A stretch of DNA of 64,000 bases from Candidatus Symbiothrix dinenymphae (GCA_001417715.1 BBRT01000001.1:41658-105657), one strand, 5' to 3'. Numbered from the stretch's first letter, positions 16,988-26,258 are shown. Program-made: numbers and translations. Notes: generated by a model from the letters alone, not told the origin.

Positions 16988-17934
16988 ATTCAAGACAAAT
17001 AGCAGTTCTCATACCTTGTTATAATGAAGCCGGCACGATTGCCGCTGTAATTAAAAATTTCAGAAACGAGCTTCCTGATGCAAGTATTTATGTGTATGAT
17101 AATAATTCCACAGATGGGACAGCAGAAATAGCAGCCCTGTCCGGAGCGATTGTTCGCCACGAATACAAACAGGGCAAAGGGAATGTCATTTGCGCAATGT
17201 TTCGCGACATTGAGGCGGATTACTATTTGATGGTTGATGGTGACGATACCTATCCTGCTGAATCAGCGATGGTTTTGTTGGGCGAAGCGATAGAAAACGG
17301 GAAAGATGTGGTCATTGGCGATAGACTTTCTTCCACTTATTTCACGGAAAATAAGCGACCACTTCATAACTCAGGCAATAAACTGGTACGCTGGTTAATC
17401 AATAAAATATTTGATAATTCTATCAAAGATATCATGTCCGGTTATCGAGTTTTTAGTTATGACTTTGTAAAAACTTTCCCAATTTTATCGAAAGGGTTTG
17501 AGATTGAAACGGAAATGACCATTCATGCGTTGGATAAAGGTTTCAATATATCCGAAATAGCAATTGCATATCGGAACCGTCCGGAAGGGAGCGTTTCCAA
17601 ATTAAACACCCTCAGCGATGGCTTTAAAGTGCTATTAACAATTTTCAATTTATTTAAGGACACACGCCCGTTTCTCTTTTTTGGAACGCTGTCAATTATT
17701 CTTTTTGTTGTATCGGTGGTAGCGTTTATTCCGATATTGCTTCAGTATATTGAAGTGGGGCTGGTGCCTAATTTTCCGACTTTGATTGTGGCATCAATAG
17801 TGATGGTGTTGTCGTTATTGTTTTTTGTGTGCGGACTGATTTTGGATAGTCTTCGGAAACAATATTTGCAATCGTTTCAAATTGAGCGGAATAAAATGCG
17901 GTTATTTAAAACGTTATATAAAAATAATTTATGA
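16981..17934 (+). CDS. Family 2 glycosyltransferase with C-terminal membrane anchor
   Basis: A 317-residue GT2 enzyme of the dolichol-phosphate/undecaprenyl-phosphate sugar transferase type. The N-terminal GT-A domain has IPCYNEAGTI (11-20), NNSTDGT (41-47) and the metal-binding MVDGDD (84-89). Two membrane segments at about 225-300 anchor it, as in GtrB-like proteins that load a sugar onto a lipid carrier. Start 16981 (MVNSRQIAVLIPC) fits the family; an upstream in-frame start at 16954 adds nine residues after a GACCTTTG sequence that may be a weak promoter. Next gene starts three bases later, so they form one operon with membrane glycosylation genes. Confidence 0.9.
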   Translation: MVNSRQIAVLIPCYNEAGTIAAVIKNFRNELPDASIYVYDNNSTDGTAEIAALSGAIVRHEYKQGKGNVICAMFRDIEADYYLMVDGDDTYPAESAMVLLGEAIENGKDVVIGDRLSSTYFTENKRPLHNSGNKLVRWLINKIFDNSIKDIMSGYRVFSYDFVKTFPILSKGFEIETEMTIHALDKGFNISEIAIAYRNRPEGSVSKLNTLSDGFKVLLTIFNLFKDTRPFLFFGTLSIILFVVSVVAFIPILLQYIEVGLVPNFPTLIVASIVMVLSLLFFVCGLILDSLRKQYLQSFQIERNKMRLFKTLYKNNL

Positions 17935-17937
17935 ATT

Positions 17938-19290
17938 ATGGAAAAGTGTAGTTTCTCTAAAAAAAATGCAGGTAAAGGCGTGGTACTGTTTGTATCATTA
18001 ATCGTGGTATACAGTTGTGCGCTGTATCTTTCTTCAATTATCCCTTCAAAACGTATTCAGGAAAACATTAAGACTTCCGCTCAAATTATGGAGGACGGAT
18101 TTATACGCGAGCCAATTTATTTTGACAGAGCAATTTATGGGCACCAATTAGGCGCAACGCGCCTTGATGATGGAACAGATGCTCTTATGATGAACAATAT
18201 CTATAACATTGATAATGAACATCCTCTGAAAAGTGCATTAACCAATAAATTGACGGGAAAGGTTGTCGGAGAAGGTGCGATACCCGATTTATGTGCAACT
18301 GTGAGAGGCGAAGCGACTGCTTCCGGAATTTATAGCCAGTATTGGCACGGATATATAGCGGTATGGCGACCGTTGCTTGTCTTTTTTGATTACTTAGACT
18401 TGCGCAAAATCAATGTTTTTATTTTTAATCTGCTTGTTTTTCTGTTGGTTATATTGACGGCACGAAAATTTGGCGGTTTTGCTGCATCGGCTTTGGCATT
18501 ATCTTTGATGTATATCAATTGGTTTTGCATCCCTTTGGTATTTCAGTATATAATCTGTTTTTATATTGCGTTTATATGTGCCCTTTTGATACTTATCCGG
18601 AATTTCAGCAAAGAGTCGAGCTACATGAAAATTCTTTTCATTGCCGGTTCCTTAACATCGTTTATAGATTTTCTCACTGCCCCTATGGTCACTTTAGGCA
18701 TTCCTTTGATTTTCATTGTAATGAAGCACACAAAATTTATTAACACTCAATCATTTAAGCAAATTTTATTTTTCCTATCCAAATTAGTGTTGTGCTGGGG
18801 ATTAGGCTATGCTTTAACTTGGGGGATGAAGCCCATAGTCGCGGCTGCTTTTGGTATAAACATTTTCCAAACCTTTGCTGGGGCATTATTAAATAGAATA
18901 GGTGGGGCAGAAGATTTCGGTCTATTTAGCCATATATATGGCAATAATATTGGTTTTACGGGGATGAGATTTATCAGCCTTGCACACAATGTGTATCGAT
19001 TAGTCATTGAACTTTATTTGGGTCCCACTCTATGTATCGTAGTTGCTTTACTTACAGGCTGGTTCATATTTAGAAAGAAAAGTAAACTTTCTCCTGTTTT
19101 CTATGCCTATTTATTAATCGCCATGCTACCGTATTTGTGGTATCTTATGGCGACTAATCATTCTGCCGTCCATTCTACATTCACCTACCGCGCACAAATG
19201 ATTAGTGTTTTTGCGTTACTTCTGGCTTACGGAGAAAGTATAGATTGGGTTGCGATTAAGAAAAAAATTGTACCTTTGTCGCCATTATAG
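17938..19290 (+). CDS. Multi-pass membrane protein, GT-C-like
   Basis: A 450-residue integral membrane protein with about ten hydrophobic segments and a large first extracytoplasmic loop (residues 40-140) containing several Asp and His residues (FDRAIYGHQ). This layout matches GT-C glycosyltransferases and the GtrC-type proteins that use a lipid-linked sugar made by a GtrB-like enzyme, here encoded three bases upstream. I do not recognise a specific family, so the role as sugar transferase to a surface glycan is inferred from context. The YfhO gene follows, with a promoter inside the last codons of this gene. Confidence 0.6.
   Translation: MEKCSFSKKNAGKGVVLFVSLIVVYSCALYLSSIIPSKRIQENIKTSAQIMEDGFIREPIYFDRAIYGHQLGATRLDDGTDALMMNNIYNIDNEHPLKSALTNKLTGKVVGEGAIPDLCATVRGEATASGIYSQYWHGYIAVWRPLLVFFDYLDLRKINVFIFNLLVFLLVILTARKFGGFAASALALSLMYINWFCIPLVFQYIICFYIAFICALLILIRNFSKESSYMKILFIAGSLTSFIDFLTAPMVTLGIPLIFIVMKHTKFINTQSFKQILFFLSKLVLCWGLGYALTWGMKPIVAAAFGINIFQTFAGALLNRIGGAEDFGLFSHIYGNNIGFTGMRFISLAHNVYRLVIELYLGPTLCIVVALLTGWFIFRKKSKLSPVFYAYLLIAMLPYLWYLMATNHSAVHSTFTYRAQMISVFALLLAYGESIDWVAIKKKIVPLSPL
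19271..19278 (+). promoter_or_regulatory. Internal promoter -7 element before yfhO-like gene
   Basis: TACCTTTG within the 3' end of the GT-C-like gene, 19 bases before the ATG at 19298. It could give the downstream genes independent expression. Confidence 0.6.
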
Positions 19291-19297
19291 AAAATTT

Positions 19298-21823
19298 ATG
19301 AACACACAATTGAAAAAAATAGTGCCGCATGTGGGAGTTCTTTTGAGTTTCTTTTTGCTGGTTTTAGTGTATTTTTATCCTTCGTTTGAAGGAAAAGTCT
19401 TGCAACAAGGCGATGTGAGTAATTGGGCAGGCATGGTGCAGGAAGTAGCAGCATACGGGCAGTCGTCGGGTTGGACCAATTCGATGTTTTCCGGTATGCC
19501 AACCTATCACATTGGTGGTTATGATAGTGGCGGCGTGAATTTTATTGTTTGGATAGGAGGTGAATCTCTTATCAACAATGTATTCCAAATCCGTACAATA
19601 GGAAATCCAATTTTATTATTGCTTATCACGTCCTATATTTTATTTTTGTGCTTGGGTGCAAGTTGGTGGTTGGCAGCCCTGGGAGCTATTGCAACGACTT
19701 TTTCTTCCTATAATTTGATTATTCTCGTTGCCGGACATTGGACCAAATTATGGGTATTGGCGTATGTGCCGCTCCTGATAGCGGGAATAGTCTTACTCTT
19801 TCGACAGAAATGGTGGATGGGATTTCTAACGTTTTCCTTTGGTTTGGCGTCTGTGATTCAGCACAATCACTTGCAAATAGCCTATTATGCGGCAATTTTC
19901 TGCGCTATCTTATATATAGGGTTCTTGGTTGAAGTCTTGCGAAAAAAGGAATATAAACGGCTGGGTATCACCACAGGCATTTTTGCCGGTGGGGTGATTT
20001 TCGCCATTTTAGCCAATTCGTCCGCTTTATATCTGAACTACGAATCGGGACAAACGAGTATGCGCGGAAAAGCCGAATTGACCCCGCTTGAAAGTGCGGA
20101 AAACGCTGCTCCAACCATTTCTGCGGTGGATGGCTTGGACAAAGACTATGTGTTTGCTTGGAGCTATGGCAAAGCGGAAACGCTTAACTTGATGATACCC
20201 AACGCTAAAGGAGGCGAATCGGGAGGTTCGCTCGGCAAAGATTCGCATCTATACAAAGAATTGAGAGCACACGGCGCACAGGTGGGCAAGGAGGTGCGTG
20301 CGCAAACCTATTGGGGCGATAAACCGTTCACGTCGGGTCCGGCATATCTTGGCGCGGTGGTTTGTTTCTTGTTTCTGCTGGCGTTATTCATCGTCCCAGG
20401 CAGGGCAAAATGGTGGCTGCTGGGTGCTTCTGTCTTCTTTATTATGTTGGCTTGGGGGCGAAATTTGGCTTGGTTTAATGATTGGATGTATTATCATTTT
20501 CCGCTGTATGCCAAATTTCGTGCGGTGGAAACGGCTTTGGTGATAACATCTTTCACATTTCCCTTCTTGGCTGTTTTGGCGATTAAAGAATTGATAAATA
20601 CCCAAATAGAGAAAATAAAATTGACAAAATCATTGTACTGGTCGGCGGGCGTCACGGGCGGCATTTGCTTGTTGATGTGGCTCATACCGGGTGCCTTTTT
20701 TGATTTTGAATCAGTGAATTACGATGGTCAAATTACCGGTCAAGCCCCCGATTGGTATTATCAGGCATTGCTTGCCGACCGCAAGGATTTGTTGGCGTCG
20801 GATGCCTTTCGGTCGCTCATGTATATTGCATTGGCGGCGGGGTTGGTGTTTGTGTATATTCAATCCAAAAATCGCCGGAAGGTGTTGCCTTATTTGGCGG
20901 GCGGACTGATTGTGTTGATATTGTGCGATTTATGGACGGTGGACAAACGCTATTTGAATGATGGCAATTTTATGACTGCAAAGAAACACACGGAGCAGCA
21001 GTTTCCCAAAACCGTTGCCGATGAGTGGATTTTGCGCGATACATCGCCCTCCTATCGCGTGCTGAATTTGCAAGGAACATGGAACGAATCGCGCACATCG
21101 TATTTCCACAAGTCCATCGGTGGCTACCACGCAGCAAAGTTGGGTCGCTATCAGGATTTGATTGACCGCAGGCTATCACAGGAGGAAAATGCAATTATCC
21201 GACAATTGCAATCAGCAAAGCAGCAGAGCGATTTGGAGGCGGTTTTCGCCAACTGCCCAACTCTTAATATGCTGAATGCCAAGTATATCATCTACAATAC
21301 CGGACAGCCGCCTATAGTCAATCCGGCAGCCAATGGCAACGCATGGTTTGTGCAATCATACCGCTTTGTGGATACTCCCGATGAAGAAATGGCGGCTTTG
21401 CAAACGCTTAATCCGAAGACGGAGGCGGTGTTTGACAGGCAGTTTCAATTATCAATTACCAATTACCAATTACCGGCTACGTTGCCGGTTGATTCGGCGG
21501 CTTCTATTGTGATGACGGCTTATTTTCCTAATCGGGTGGAGTATAAATCGTCGTCTGCGCAGGCGGGGTTGGCAATTTTCTCGGAGGTGTATTACAAAAA
21601 TGGTTGGAAAGCCTTTATTGACGGTGAGCGGGTGCCGATTAGTCGCGCCAACTGGATTTTGCGTGCCTTGGTTGTTCCGGCTGGCGAGCATGAAATCAAA
21701 ATGGTGTTTGACCCCGATGATATGAAATTTGCAGGCACTATGACGACAGTCTTTTCGGGTTTGTTGATGCTACTGTTGCTCATTGCGATTGTTGTGGGCT
21801 TGATTCGCCATCCACAATCATAG
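19298..21823 (+). CDS. YfhO family membrane protein
   Basis: An 841-residue YfhO-family protein: about twelve membrane segments in the first 580 residues, a soluble extracytoplasmic domain, and a final membrane segment (GLLMLLLLIAIVVGLI). YfhO proteins are GT-C-fold enzymes implicated in glycosylation of lipoteichoic acid or other surface polymers in Gram-positives; the substrate here is unknown. Residues such as GDVSNWAGMVQE and FSGMPTYH near the start are typical. Start 19298 is chosen because it follows the promoter and gives a clean first segment. A heptamer array (21446-21480) adds FQLSITNYQLPATLPV to the soluble domain. Confidence 0.88.
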   Translation: MNTQLKKIVPHVGVLLSFFLLVLVYFYPSFEGKVLQQGDVSNWAGMVQEVAAYGQSSGWTNSMFSGMPTYHIGGYDSGGVNFIVWIGGESLINNVFQIRTIGNPILLLLITSYILFLCLGASWWLAALGAIATTFSSYNLIILVAGHWTKLWVLAYVPLLIAGIVLLFRQKWWMGFLTFSFGLASVIQHNHLQIAYYAAIFCAILYIGFLVEVLRKKEYKRLGITTGIFAGGVIFAILANSSALYLNYESGQTSMRGKAELTPLESAENAAPTISAVDGLDKDYVFAWSYGKAETLNLMIPNAKGGESGGSLGKDSHLYKELRAHGAQVGKEVRAQTYWGDKPFTSGPAYLGAVVCFLFLLALFIVPGRAKWWLLGASVFFIMLAWGRNLAWFNDWMYYHFPLYAKFRAVETALVITSFTFPFLAVLAIKELINTQIEKIKLTKSLYWSAGVTGGICLLMWLIPGAFFDFESVNYDGQITGQAPDWYYQALLADRKDLLASDAFRSLMYIALAAGLVFVYIQSKNRRKVLPYLAGGLIVLILCDLWTVDKRYLNDGNFMTAKKHTEQQFPKTVADEWILRDTSPSYRVLNLQGTWNESRTSYFHKSIGGYHAAKLGRYQDLIDRRLSQEENAIIRQLQSAKQQSDLEAVFANCPTLNMLNAKYIIYNTGQPPIVNPAANGNAWFVQSYRFVDTPDEEMAALQTLNPKTEAVFDRQFQLSITNYQLPATLPVDSAASIVMTAYFPNRVEYKSSSAQAGLAIFSEVYYKNGWKAFIDGERVPISRANWILRALVVPAGEHEIKMVFDPDDMKFAGTMTTVFSGLLMLLLLIAIVVGLIRHPQS
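21446..21480. repeat. Heptamer array inside yfhO-like gene
   Basis: CAATTAT, CAATTAC, CAATTAC, CAATTAC, CGGCTAC in frame, translated as QLSITNYQLPAT. The frame is uninterrupted on both sides. Confidence 0.9.
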
Positions 21824-21827
21824 TAAA

Positions 21828-23246
21828 ATGATAAATGCAGAAAAAATAAAGTCCATAATAGCCCAAGGCGAAGGTTTGAATGTTGAATTTAAAACCGCTC
21901 ATTCAGTATTGCCTCGCAGTGTATTTGAAACCATCTGCGCGTTCTTAAATCGAAAGGGTGGACATATTTTGCTCGGTGTTAAAGACAATGGTCACATTGA
22001 GGGCATCATGGAGGACTCTTTGCCTACTCAATTGAAGACGCTGGCTGACGATATGAACAATCCGAAGATTATTTCGCCAACGTTTTATCTCACAAGTGAA
22101 GTGGTTGAAATAGACGAGAAAAAAATTATCTGCATCTATGTGCCGGAAAGTTCGCAAGCGCACACACATTTGAACATTTATTACGACCGCAATCATGAAG
22201 GCGATTATCGGTTGATGACCAATCATCAAATTTCTACACTGTTTTTGCGCAAATTTGACGGATATACGGAGAATAAAGTGTTTCCATACCTGCAAATGAG
22301 TGATTTTGTGCAGGAAGATTTTGACACGGTAAGAAATATTGTGTCCGCCAACACCGGCAGAACTCATCCTTGGCTAAAGATGAGTAATGAGGAAATTTTG
22401 CGGTCGTCGAAGTTGTATCGAAAAGATGACAAAACGGGGCAGGAAGGCTACACGATGGCTGCGGCATTGCTTTTTGGAACAGATGTTACAGTCGGCACGG
22501 TTTGCCCACATTACAGGATAGATGCGTTATGCCGCAAAGACGATGTGGAGCGATATGACGACAGGGACGTGATTGAGTGTAATCTGATACAGGCATACGA
22601 CCGCTTAATGGCTTTTGTTCAGAAACATACGCCCGACCGATTTTTCTTGGAGGGCATCCAACGCAAAAGTATTCGCGACATCATATTTCGGGAAATGATA
22701 TGTAACTTACTCATTCATAGGGAATACGCCGTAAATTTTCACACCTCATTAACTGTTTTTAAGGAAACGGTAGTAACGGAAAATTGGAATATTCCATACA
22801 ATATGGGGCAAATCACGCCGGAAAACCTAAAACCCCACTCTAAAAATCCCAATATCGCCGCCTTTTTCAGACAATTGGAGTGGGTAGAAGATTTAGGTTC
22901 CGGGGTCAAAAAGATGTTTCACTATTGCCCGCTATATCTGAACGACAAAAACGCCCTGCCTGTCATGGAAGAAAGCGATGTTTTCAAATTAACTATAAGG
23001 TATGAAAAAGAAGGTTATGAAACATTTGATTTTGAACGAGTTAGCAATATTAAACATGCGGATAAAGTACTGAAGTTAATTCAGGAAAATCCAAAAATGA
23101 CGATAATAGAAATGTCTCAAAGGCTTTCTGTTACTACAAGAACGATTAAAAGAATTATTGCTCAATTAGCCGCTGAAAAAATTATCGAACGAAATGGGTC
23201 AAAGAAAGATGGATACTGGGTAATACTTTTTAAAATGTCACTTTAA
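21828..23246 (+). CDS. AlbA/Schlafen-type ATP-binding transcriptional regulator
   Basis: A 472-residue protein with an N-terminal AlbA_2 domain (LNVEFKTAHSVLPRS, FLNRKGGHILLGVKDNG, 17-55), a central region, an HATPase_c_4-like segment (FREMICNLLIHREYAV and LEWVEDLGSGVKKMF), and a C-terminal winged helix (TIIEMSQRLSVTTRTIKRIIAQL). Such proteins are thought to be DNA-binding regulators. Full length, unlike the shortened relative at 4498-5427. It starts four bases after the yfhO-like gene and may regulate the glycan operon. Its stop codon is supplied by the first unit of a 12-bp tandem array, and the last three residues are MSL. Confidence 0.88.
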   Translation: MINAEKIKSIIAQGEGLNVEFKTAHSVLPRSVFETICAFLNRKGGHILLGVKDNGHIEGIMEDSLPTQLKTLADDMNNPKIISPTFYLTSEVVEIDEKKIICIYVPESSQAHTHLNIYYDRNHEGDYRLMTNHQISTLFLRKFDGYTENKVFPYLQMSDFVQEDFDTVRNIVSANTGRTHPWLKMSNEEILRSSKLYRKDDKTGQEGYTMAAALLFGTDVTVGTVCPHYRIDALCRKDDVERYDDRDVIECNLIQAYDRLMAFVQKHTPDRFFLEGIQRKSIRDIIFREMICNLLIHREYAVNFHTSLTVFKETVVTENWNIPYNMGQITPENLKPHSKNPNIAAFFRQLEWVEDLGSGVKKMFHYCPLYLNDKNALPVMEESDVFKLTIRYEKEGYETFDFERVSNIKHADKVLKLIQENPKMTIIEMSQRLSVTTRTIKRIIAQLAAEKIIERNGSKKDGYWVILFKMSL

Positions 23247-23375
23247 ATGTCACTTTAAATGTCACTTTAAATGTCACTTTAAATGTCGGTTTAAATGTCG
23301 GTTTAAATGTCGGTTTAAATGTCGGTTTAAAATATGGCACTTTAAATGGCACTTTAATGGCATAAATGGCACTTT
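23233..23375 (+). repeat. 12-bp tandem array at the 3' end of AlbA-type gene
   Basis: Four perfect units of AAATGTCACTTT (23233-23280), then four perfect units of AAATGTCGGTTT (23281-23328), then diverged AAATGGCACTTT units to 23375. In the gene frame each unit reads Met-Ser-Leu-stop or Met-Ser-Val-stop. The other two frames are open through the perfect part (NVTL/NVGL and KCHF/KCRF repeats). Confidence 0.95.
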
Positions 23376-23414
23376 AAATTACGGAATTGAGATAATAACA
23401 ATAAATTCAGAAAA

Positions 23415-24674
23415 ATGAAAATTGCAATAATTGGTTTGGGCTATGTAGGGCTGCCGTTAGCTGTAGAGTTTGGAAAAAAACAGCCGGTGTGCGGTTTTGA
23501 TGTGAACCCGAAGCGGATTCAGGAACTGCAATCCGGCACTGATTATACCGGCGAAGTGGATAATGCCACTTTATTATCCGTTTTGGCTAATAATTTGACA
23601 TTGAGCTGCGATGTAAAATCAATCAGTTCGTGCAATATCTACATCGTGACGGTGCCCACGCCGATAACCAAATTCAAAACGCCGGATTTGCAGCCTTTGC
23701 TTGCCGCCACGCAAACAGTCGGCTCTGTATTGAAAAAAGGCGACATAGTTATCTATGAATCAACGGTTTATCCGGGCTGCACGGAGGAAGATTGCGTGCC
23801 TGTTTTAGAACAAGTGTCCGGATTGAAATACAATGTGGATTTTTTCTGCGGCTACTCGCCCGAACGCATCAACCCCGGCGACAAAAAAAACACCCTGACA
23901 CGCATAAAAAAAGTGGTTTCCGGCTCCACGCCCGAAATCGCGGATGCTGTGGAAAAATTGTACGCTTCAATCATCGAAGCAGGCGTTTTCAAAACCTCCT
24001 CCATTCGGGTGGCAGAGGCGAGCAAGGCGATTGAAAATGCGCAACGGGATGTCAACATCTCGTTTGTGAATGAGCTGGCTCTGATTTTCGACAAAATGGG
24101 AATAGACACCTTGGAGGTGTTGGAAGCCGCAGCCACCAAGTGGAATTTTCTGAAATTCACACCCGGTTTGGTGGGCGGGCATTGCATCAGCGTTGACCCG
24201 TATTACCTCTCGCACAAGTCGCAGCGACTTGGCTACAATCCGCAAGTCATCCTTTCCGGACGGGCTGTGAACGATGAAATGGGGCGTTTTGTGGCATCCA
24301 AAGTGGTGAAACTAATGATTAGCCAGGCGATAAAGATTGCCGGAAGCAAGGTGCTGGTGCTCGGTTTCACGTTCAAAGAAAATTGCCCCGACATCCGCAA
24401 CACGAAAGTGGTCGATGTCATCAACGAACTGAAAGACTATGGCGTAGTGGTCGATGTTTACGACCCGTACGCGCTGAAAGACGAAGTTTGGCGAGAATAT
24501 CAAATTGAATTGTTGGAAGCGTTGCCCGATTTAACGCAATACAACGGGATTGTGCTGGCTACCGGTCACGACCAATTCAAGGCGATTGATTTTAGTTTTG
24601 TGAAACGGCAACCCACGATACTCTTTGATGTTAAAGGGGTGTTGGATAAGGAGCTTGTGCATGGGAGACTGTAA
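23415..24674 (+). CDS. UDP-N-acetyl-sugar 6-dehydrogenase (WbpO/TviB type)
   Basis: A 419-residue nucleotide-sugar dehydrogenase that oxidises a UDP-hexose twice with NAD to the uronic acid. The Rossmann signature GLGYVGLPLA (7-16), the middle motif YSPERINPGD, the substrate-loop KIxRV-like VAEASKAIENAQRD and the catalytic cysteine in GGHCISVDPYYL are all present. The sequence resembles WbpO/TviB and other UDP-N-acetyl-glucosamine or galactosamine dehydrogenases used for capsule and O-antigen synthesis. Together with the GT2, GT-C-like and YfhO genes it points to an acidic-sugar surface glycan. Separated from the AlbA-type gene by the 12-bp array. Confidence 0.92.
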   Translation: MKIAIIGLGYVGLPLAVEFGKKQPVCGFDVNPKRIQELQSGTDYTGEVDNATLLSVLANNLTLSCDVKSISSCNIYIVTVPTPITKFKTPDLQPLLAATQTVGSVLKKGDIVIYESTVYPGCTEEDCVPVLEQVSGLKYNVDFFCGYSPERINPGDKKNTLTRIKKVVSGSTPEIADAVEKLYASIIEAGVFKTSSIRVAEASKAIENAQRDVNISFVNELALIFDKMGIDTLEVLEAAATKWNFLKFTPGLVGGHCISVDPYYLSHKSQRLGYNPQVILSGRAVNDEMGRFVASKVVKLMISQAIKIAGSKVLVLGFTFKENCPDIRNTKVVDVINELKDYGVVVDVYDPYALKDEVWREYQIELLEALPDLTQYNGIVLATGHDQFKAIDFSFVKRQPTILFDVKGVLDKELVHGRL

Positions 24675-24675
24675 A

Positions 24676-26124
24676 TTATTCTGCCGCCATCTTTTTTATT
24701 ACCGAGTAAGCATTGATTAGTCCGAGTTCGCCGGCTTTGCTGAGGTCGGCGATGCCGAGGTCGTTTTCGCCTATGTATAAGTAGGTTAAGCCGCGATTGT
24801 AGTAGGCTTTTGCAAATTCGGGATTGCTTTGGATGGCTTCGGTGTATGCTGCAATAGCTGCCGGATGGTCTTTTTGCTGATTGAGCGCGTAGGCGCGGTT
24901 GAACGGGAGATTTTCATCGTCTGCATCCGCAAAGGGTGGCTCCAAATCAATTTTCACTTCGCGGTCTTGCACCCGTCCGCGTAGCTCGTCGGCGTATTTC
25001 GACTTCTGTTCCTCATCGGCATCATACACCACGAGGCGGTTGAATTTGCTGATGTTTTTGTCCGATTTTTCGCGCGTTTTTTTCGTTTTATCCACCTTAA
25101 CCTCCGTTTGCGTAGCCGCAAGGATGGAATTGGGATATTCTGCCACCACTTTTTCCAAATAGGCACGCGACTCTTTGAGGTTGCCGAGTTCTTTGTGCAG
25201 CAGCGAGAGGTTGTACATCGCCATAAAATTCTCGGTATCCCACTCCAGCACGCGGTTGAAATCATCAATCGCACCGTGCGTGTCGCCCACTTGCGCCCGA
25301 AGCAATCCACGGTTGAATTGCGCTATCTGGTTGTGCGCATCCATCGTGAGCACCTTATCGTAATCCGCCATCGCACCGCGCAAATCATTCAAATGGTAGC
25401 GTGCCAAGCCCCGATTGATGTAGTAGCCCGCCCTATCCGGCTCTAACAGAATGGCTCGATTGCAATCCATCAGGGCTTGTGTGTACATTTCTTGTTGCAA
25501 ATAGAGAATCGCCCGCTGAGCATAGACGGGGGCATAATTTTTGTCCAACGCCAACGCCTTGTCGTAGTTGGCAAACGCCTGAGCCGTGTCGCCTTTTTCG
25601 CCATACACCGACCCCCGCGCCATATAGCTCTGTGGGAAGTTGGGATGGTATTTTACCAACAAATCCAGATTTTGGAGTGCGGCATCGTAATCTTTCGTTT
25701 GAGCGTATGCAATAGCTTGATTTAGAAGCATTTGCTTATCTTCCGGCAAAAATTTCAACCCCTTGGAATAGTCGGCAATTGCATTCTCGAAGTCGCCTCT
25801 GTTTTGCCTGCTTGCCCCGCGACACCAATAGGCTTGCGGGAGAAAAGAATTGCGCTCGAGGCACAGTGTGAGGTCGTTTTCTGCCCCTTTGAAATCGTCC
25901 AAACTGTATTTTGCAATCGCCCGATAGAGATAAGGCTCCGCCAAATAGGGCTTGGCTTTAATCACCTGATTGAAATGCTGAATCGCCATCACATAATCCT
26001 CCAAATACAGAGCGTTGCGCCCAATCAAAATCATCCTGTCGGTGTTGATTTGCGCTTTTACAGTTACCGGTGACCAGTTAGCAGTCACCAGTATGCAGAG
26101 TGCTATGAGTAGTTGGCGTTTCAT
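24676..26124 (-). CDS. Secreted tetratricopeptide repeat protein
   Basis: A 482-residue protein made almost entirely of TPR units (roughly eleven), for example FNQVIKAKPYLAEPYLYRAIAKY and SNPEFAKAYYNRGLTYLYIGEN type blocks, interrupted by a basic, poorly structured segment at about 330-400. An N-terminal signal peptide (cleavage near VKAQ) sends it to the periplasm or outer membrane, where it probably acts as a scaffold. The signal peptide's end is encoded by a degenerate heptamer array (LVTANWSPVTVKAQ). Convergent with the dehydrogenase, one base apart. Function unknown. Confidence 0.85.
   Translation of the reverse strand: MKRQLLIALCILVTANWSPVTVKAQINTDRMILIGRNALYLEDYVMAIQHFNQVIKAKPYLAEPYLYRAIAKYSLDDFKGAENDLTLCLERNSFLPQAYWCRGASRQNRGDFENAIADYSKGLKFLPEDKQMLLNQAIAYAQTKDYDAALQNLDLLVKYHPNFPQSYMARGSVYGEKGDTAQAFANYDKALALDKNYAPVYAQRAILYLQQEMYTQALMDCNRAILLEPDRAGYYINRGLARYHLNDLRGAMADYDKVLTMDAHNQIAQFNRGLLRAQVGDTHGAIDDFNRVLEWDTENFMAMYNLSLLHKELGNLKESRAYLEKVVAEYPNSILAATQTEVKVDKTKKTREKSDKNISKFNRLVVYDADEEQKSKYADELRGRVQDREVKIDLEPPFADADDENLPFNRAYALNQQKDHPAAIAAYTEAIQSNPEFAKAYYNRGLTYLYIGENDLGIADLSKAGELGLINAYSVIKKMAAE
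26061..26095. repeat. Heptamer array in signal-peptide coding region
   Basis: CAGTTAC, CGGTGAC, CAGTTAG, CAGTCAC, CAGTATG on the plus strand; on the minus strand it encodes the c-region of the TPR protein signal peptide. It is the most degenerate coding copy. Confidence 0.75.
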
Positions 26125-26141
26125 ATTTGTTATTCAGACTG

Positions 26142-26149
26142 CAAAGGTA
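26142..26149 (-). promoter_or_regulatory. Promoter -7 element of TPR protein gene
   Basis: CAAAGGTA (TACCTTTG on minus), 17 bases before the ATG at 26124. Confidence 0.65.
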
Positions 26150-26201
26150 CGCTTTTTGTCTGAATTTGTGTTTTTCAATTGATTAAATCAAAAAAAATCA
26201 C

Positions 26202-26229
26202 AACTCATAACTCATAACTCATAACTAAT
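26202..26229. repeat. Heptamer array upstream of aroC promoter
   Basis: AACTCAT three times, then AACTAAT, ending three bases before the aroC -7 element. It occupies the place of the -33 region. Confidence 0.9.
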
Positions 26230-26232
26230 TAT

Positions 26233-26240
26233 TACCTTTG
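26233..26240 (+). promoter_or_regulatory. Promoter -7 element of aroC
   Basis: TACCTTTG, 18 bases before the aroC ATG. Confidence 0.7.
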
Positions 26241-26258
26241 CGCAAAAGTTAAAAAAAC

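Noticed and set aside
23233..23375. Tandem array as CRISPR
   Set aside because: Units of 12 bases without spacers and no cas genes; simple tandem repeat.
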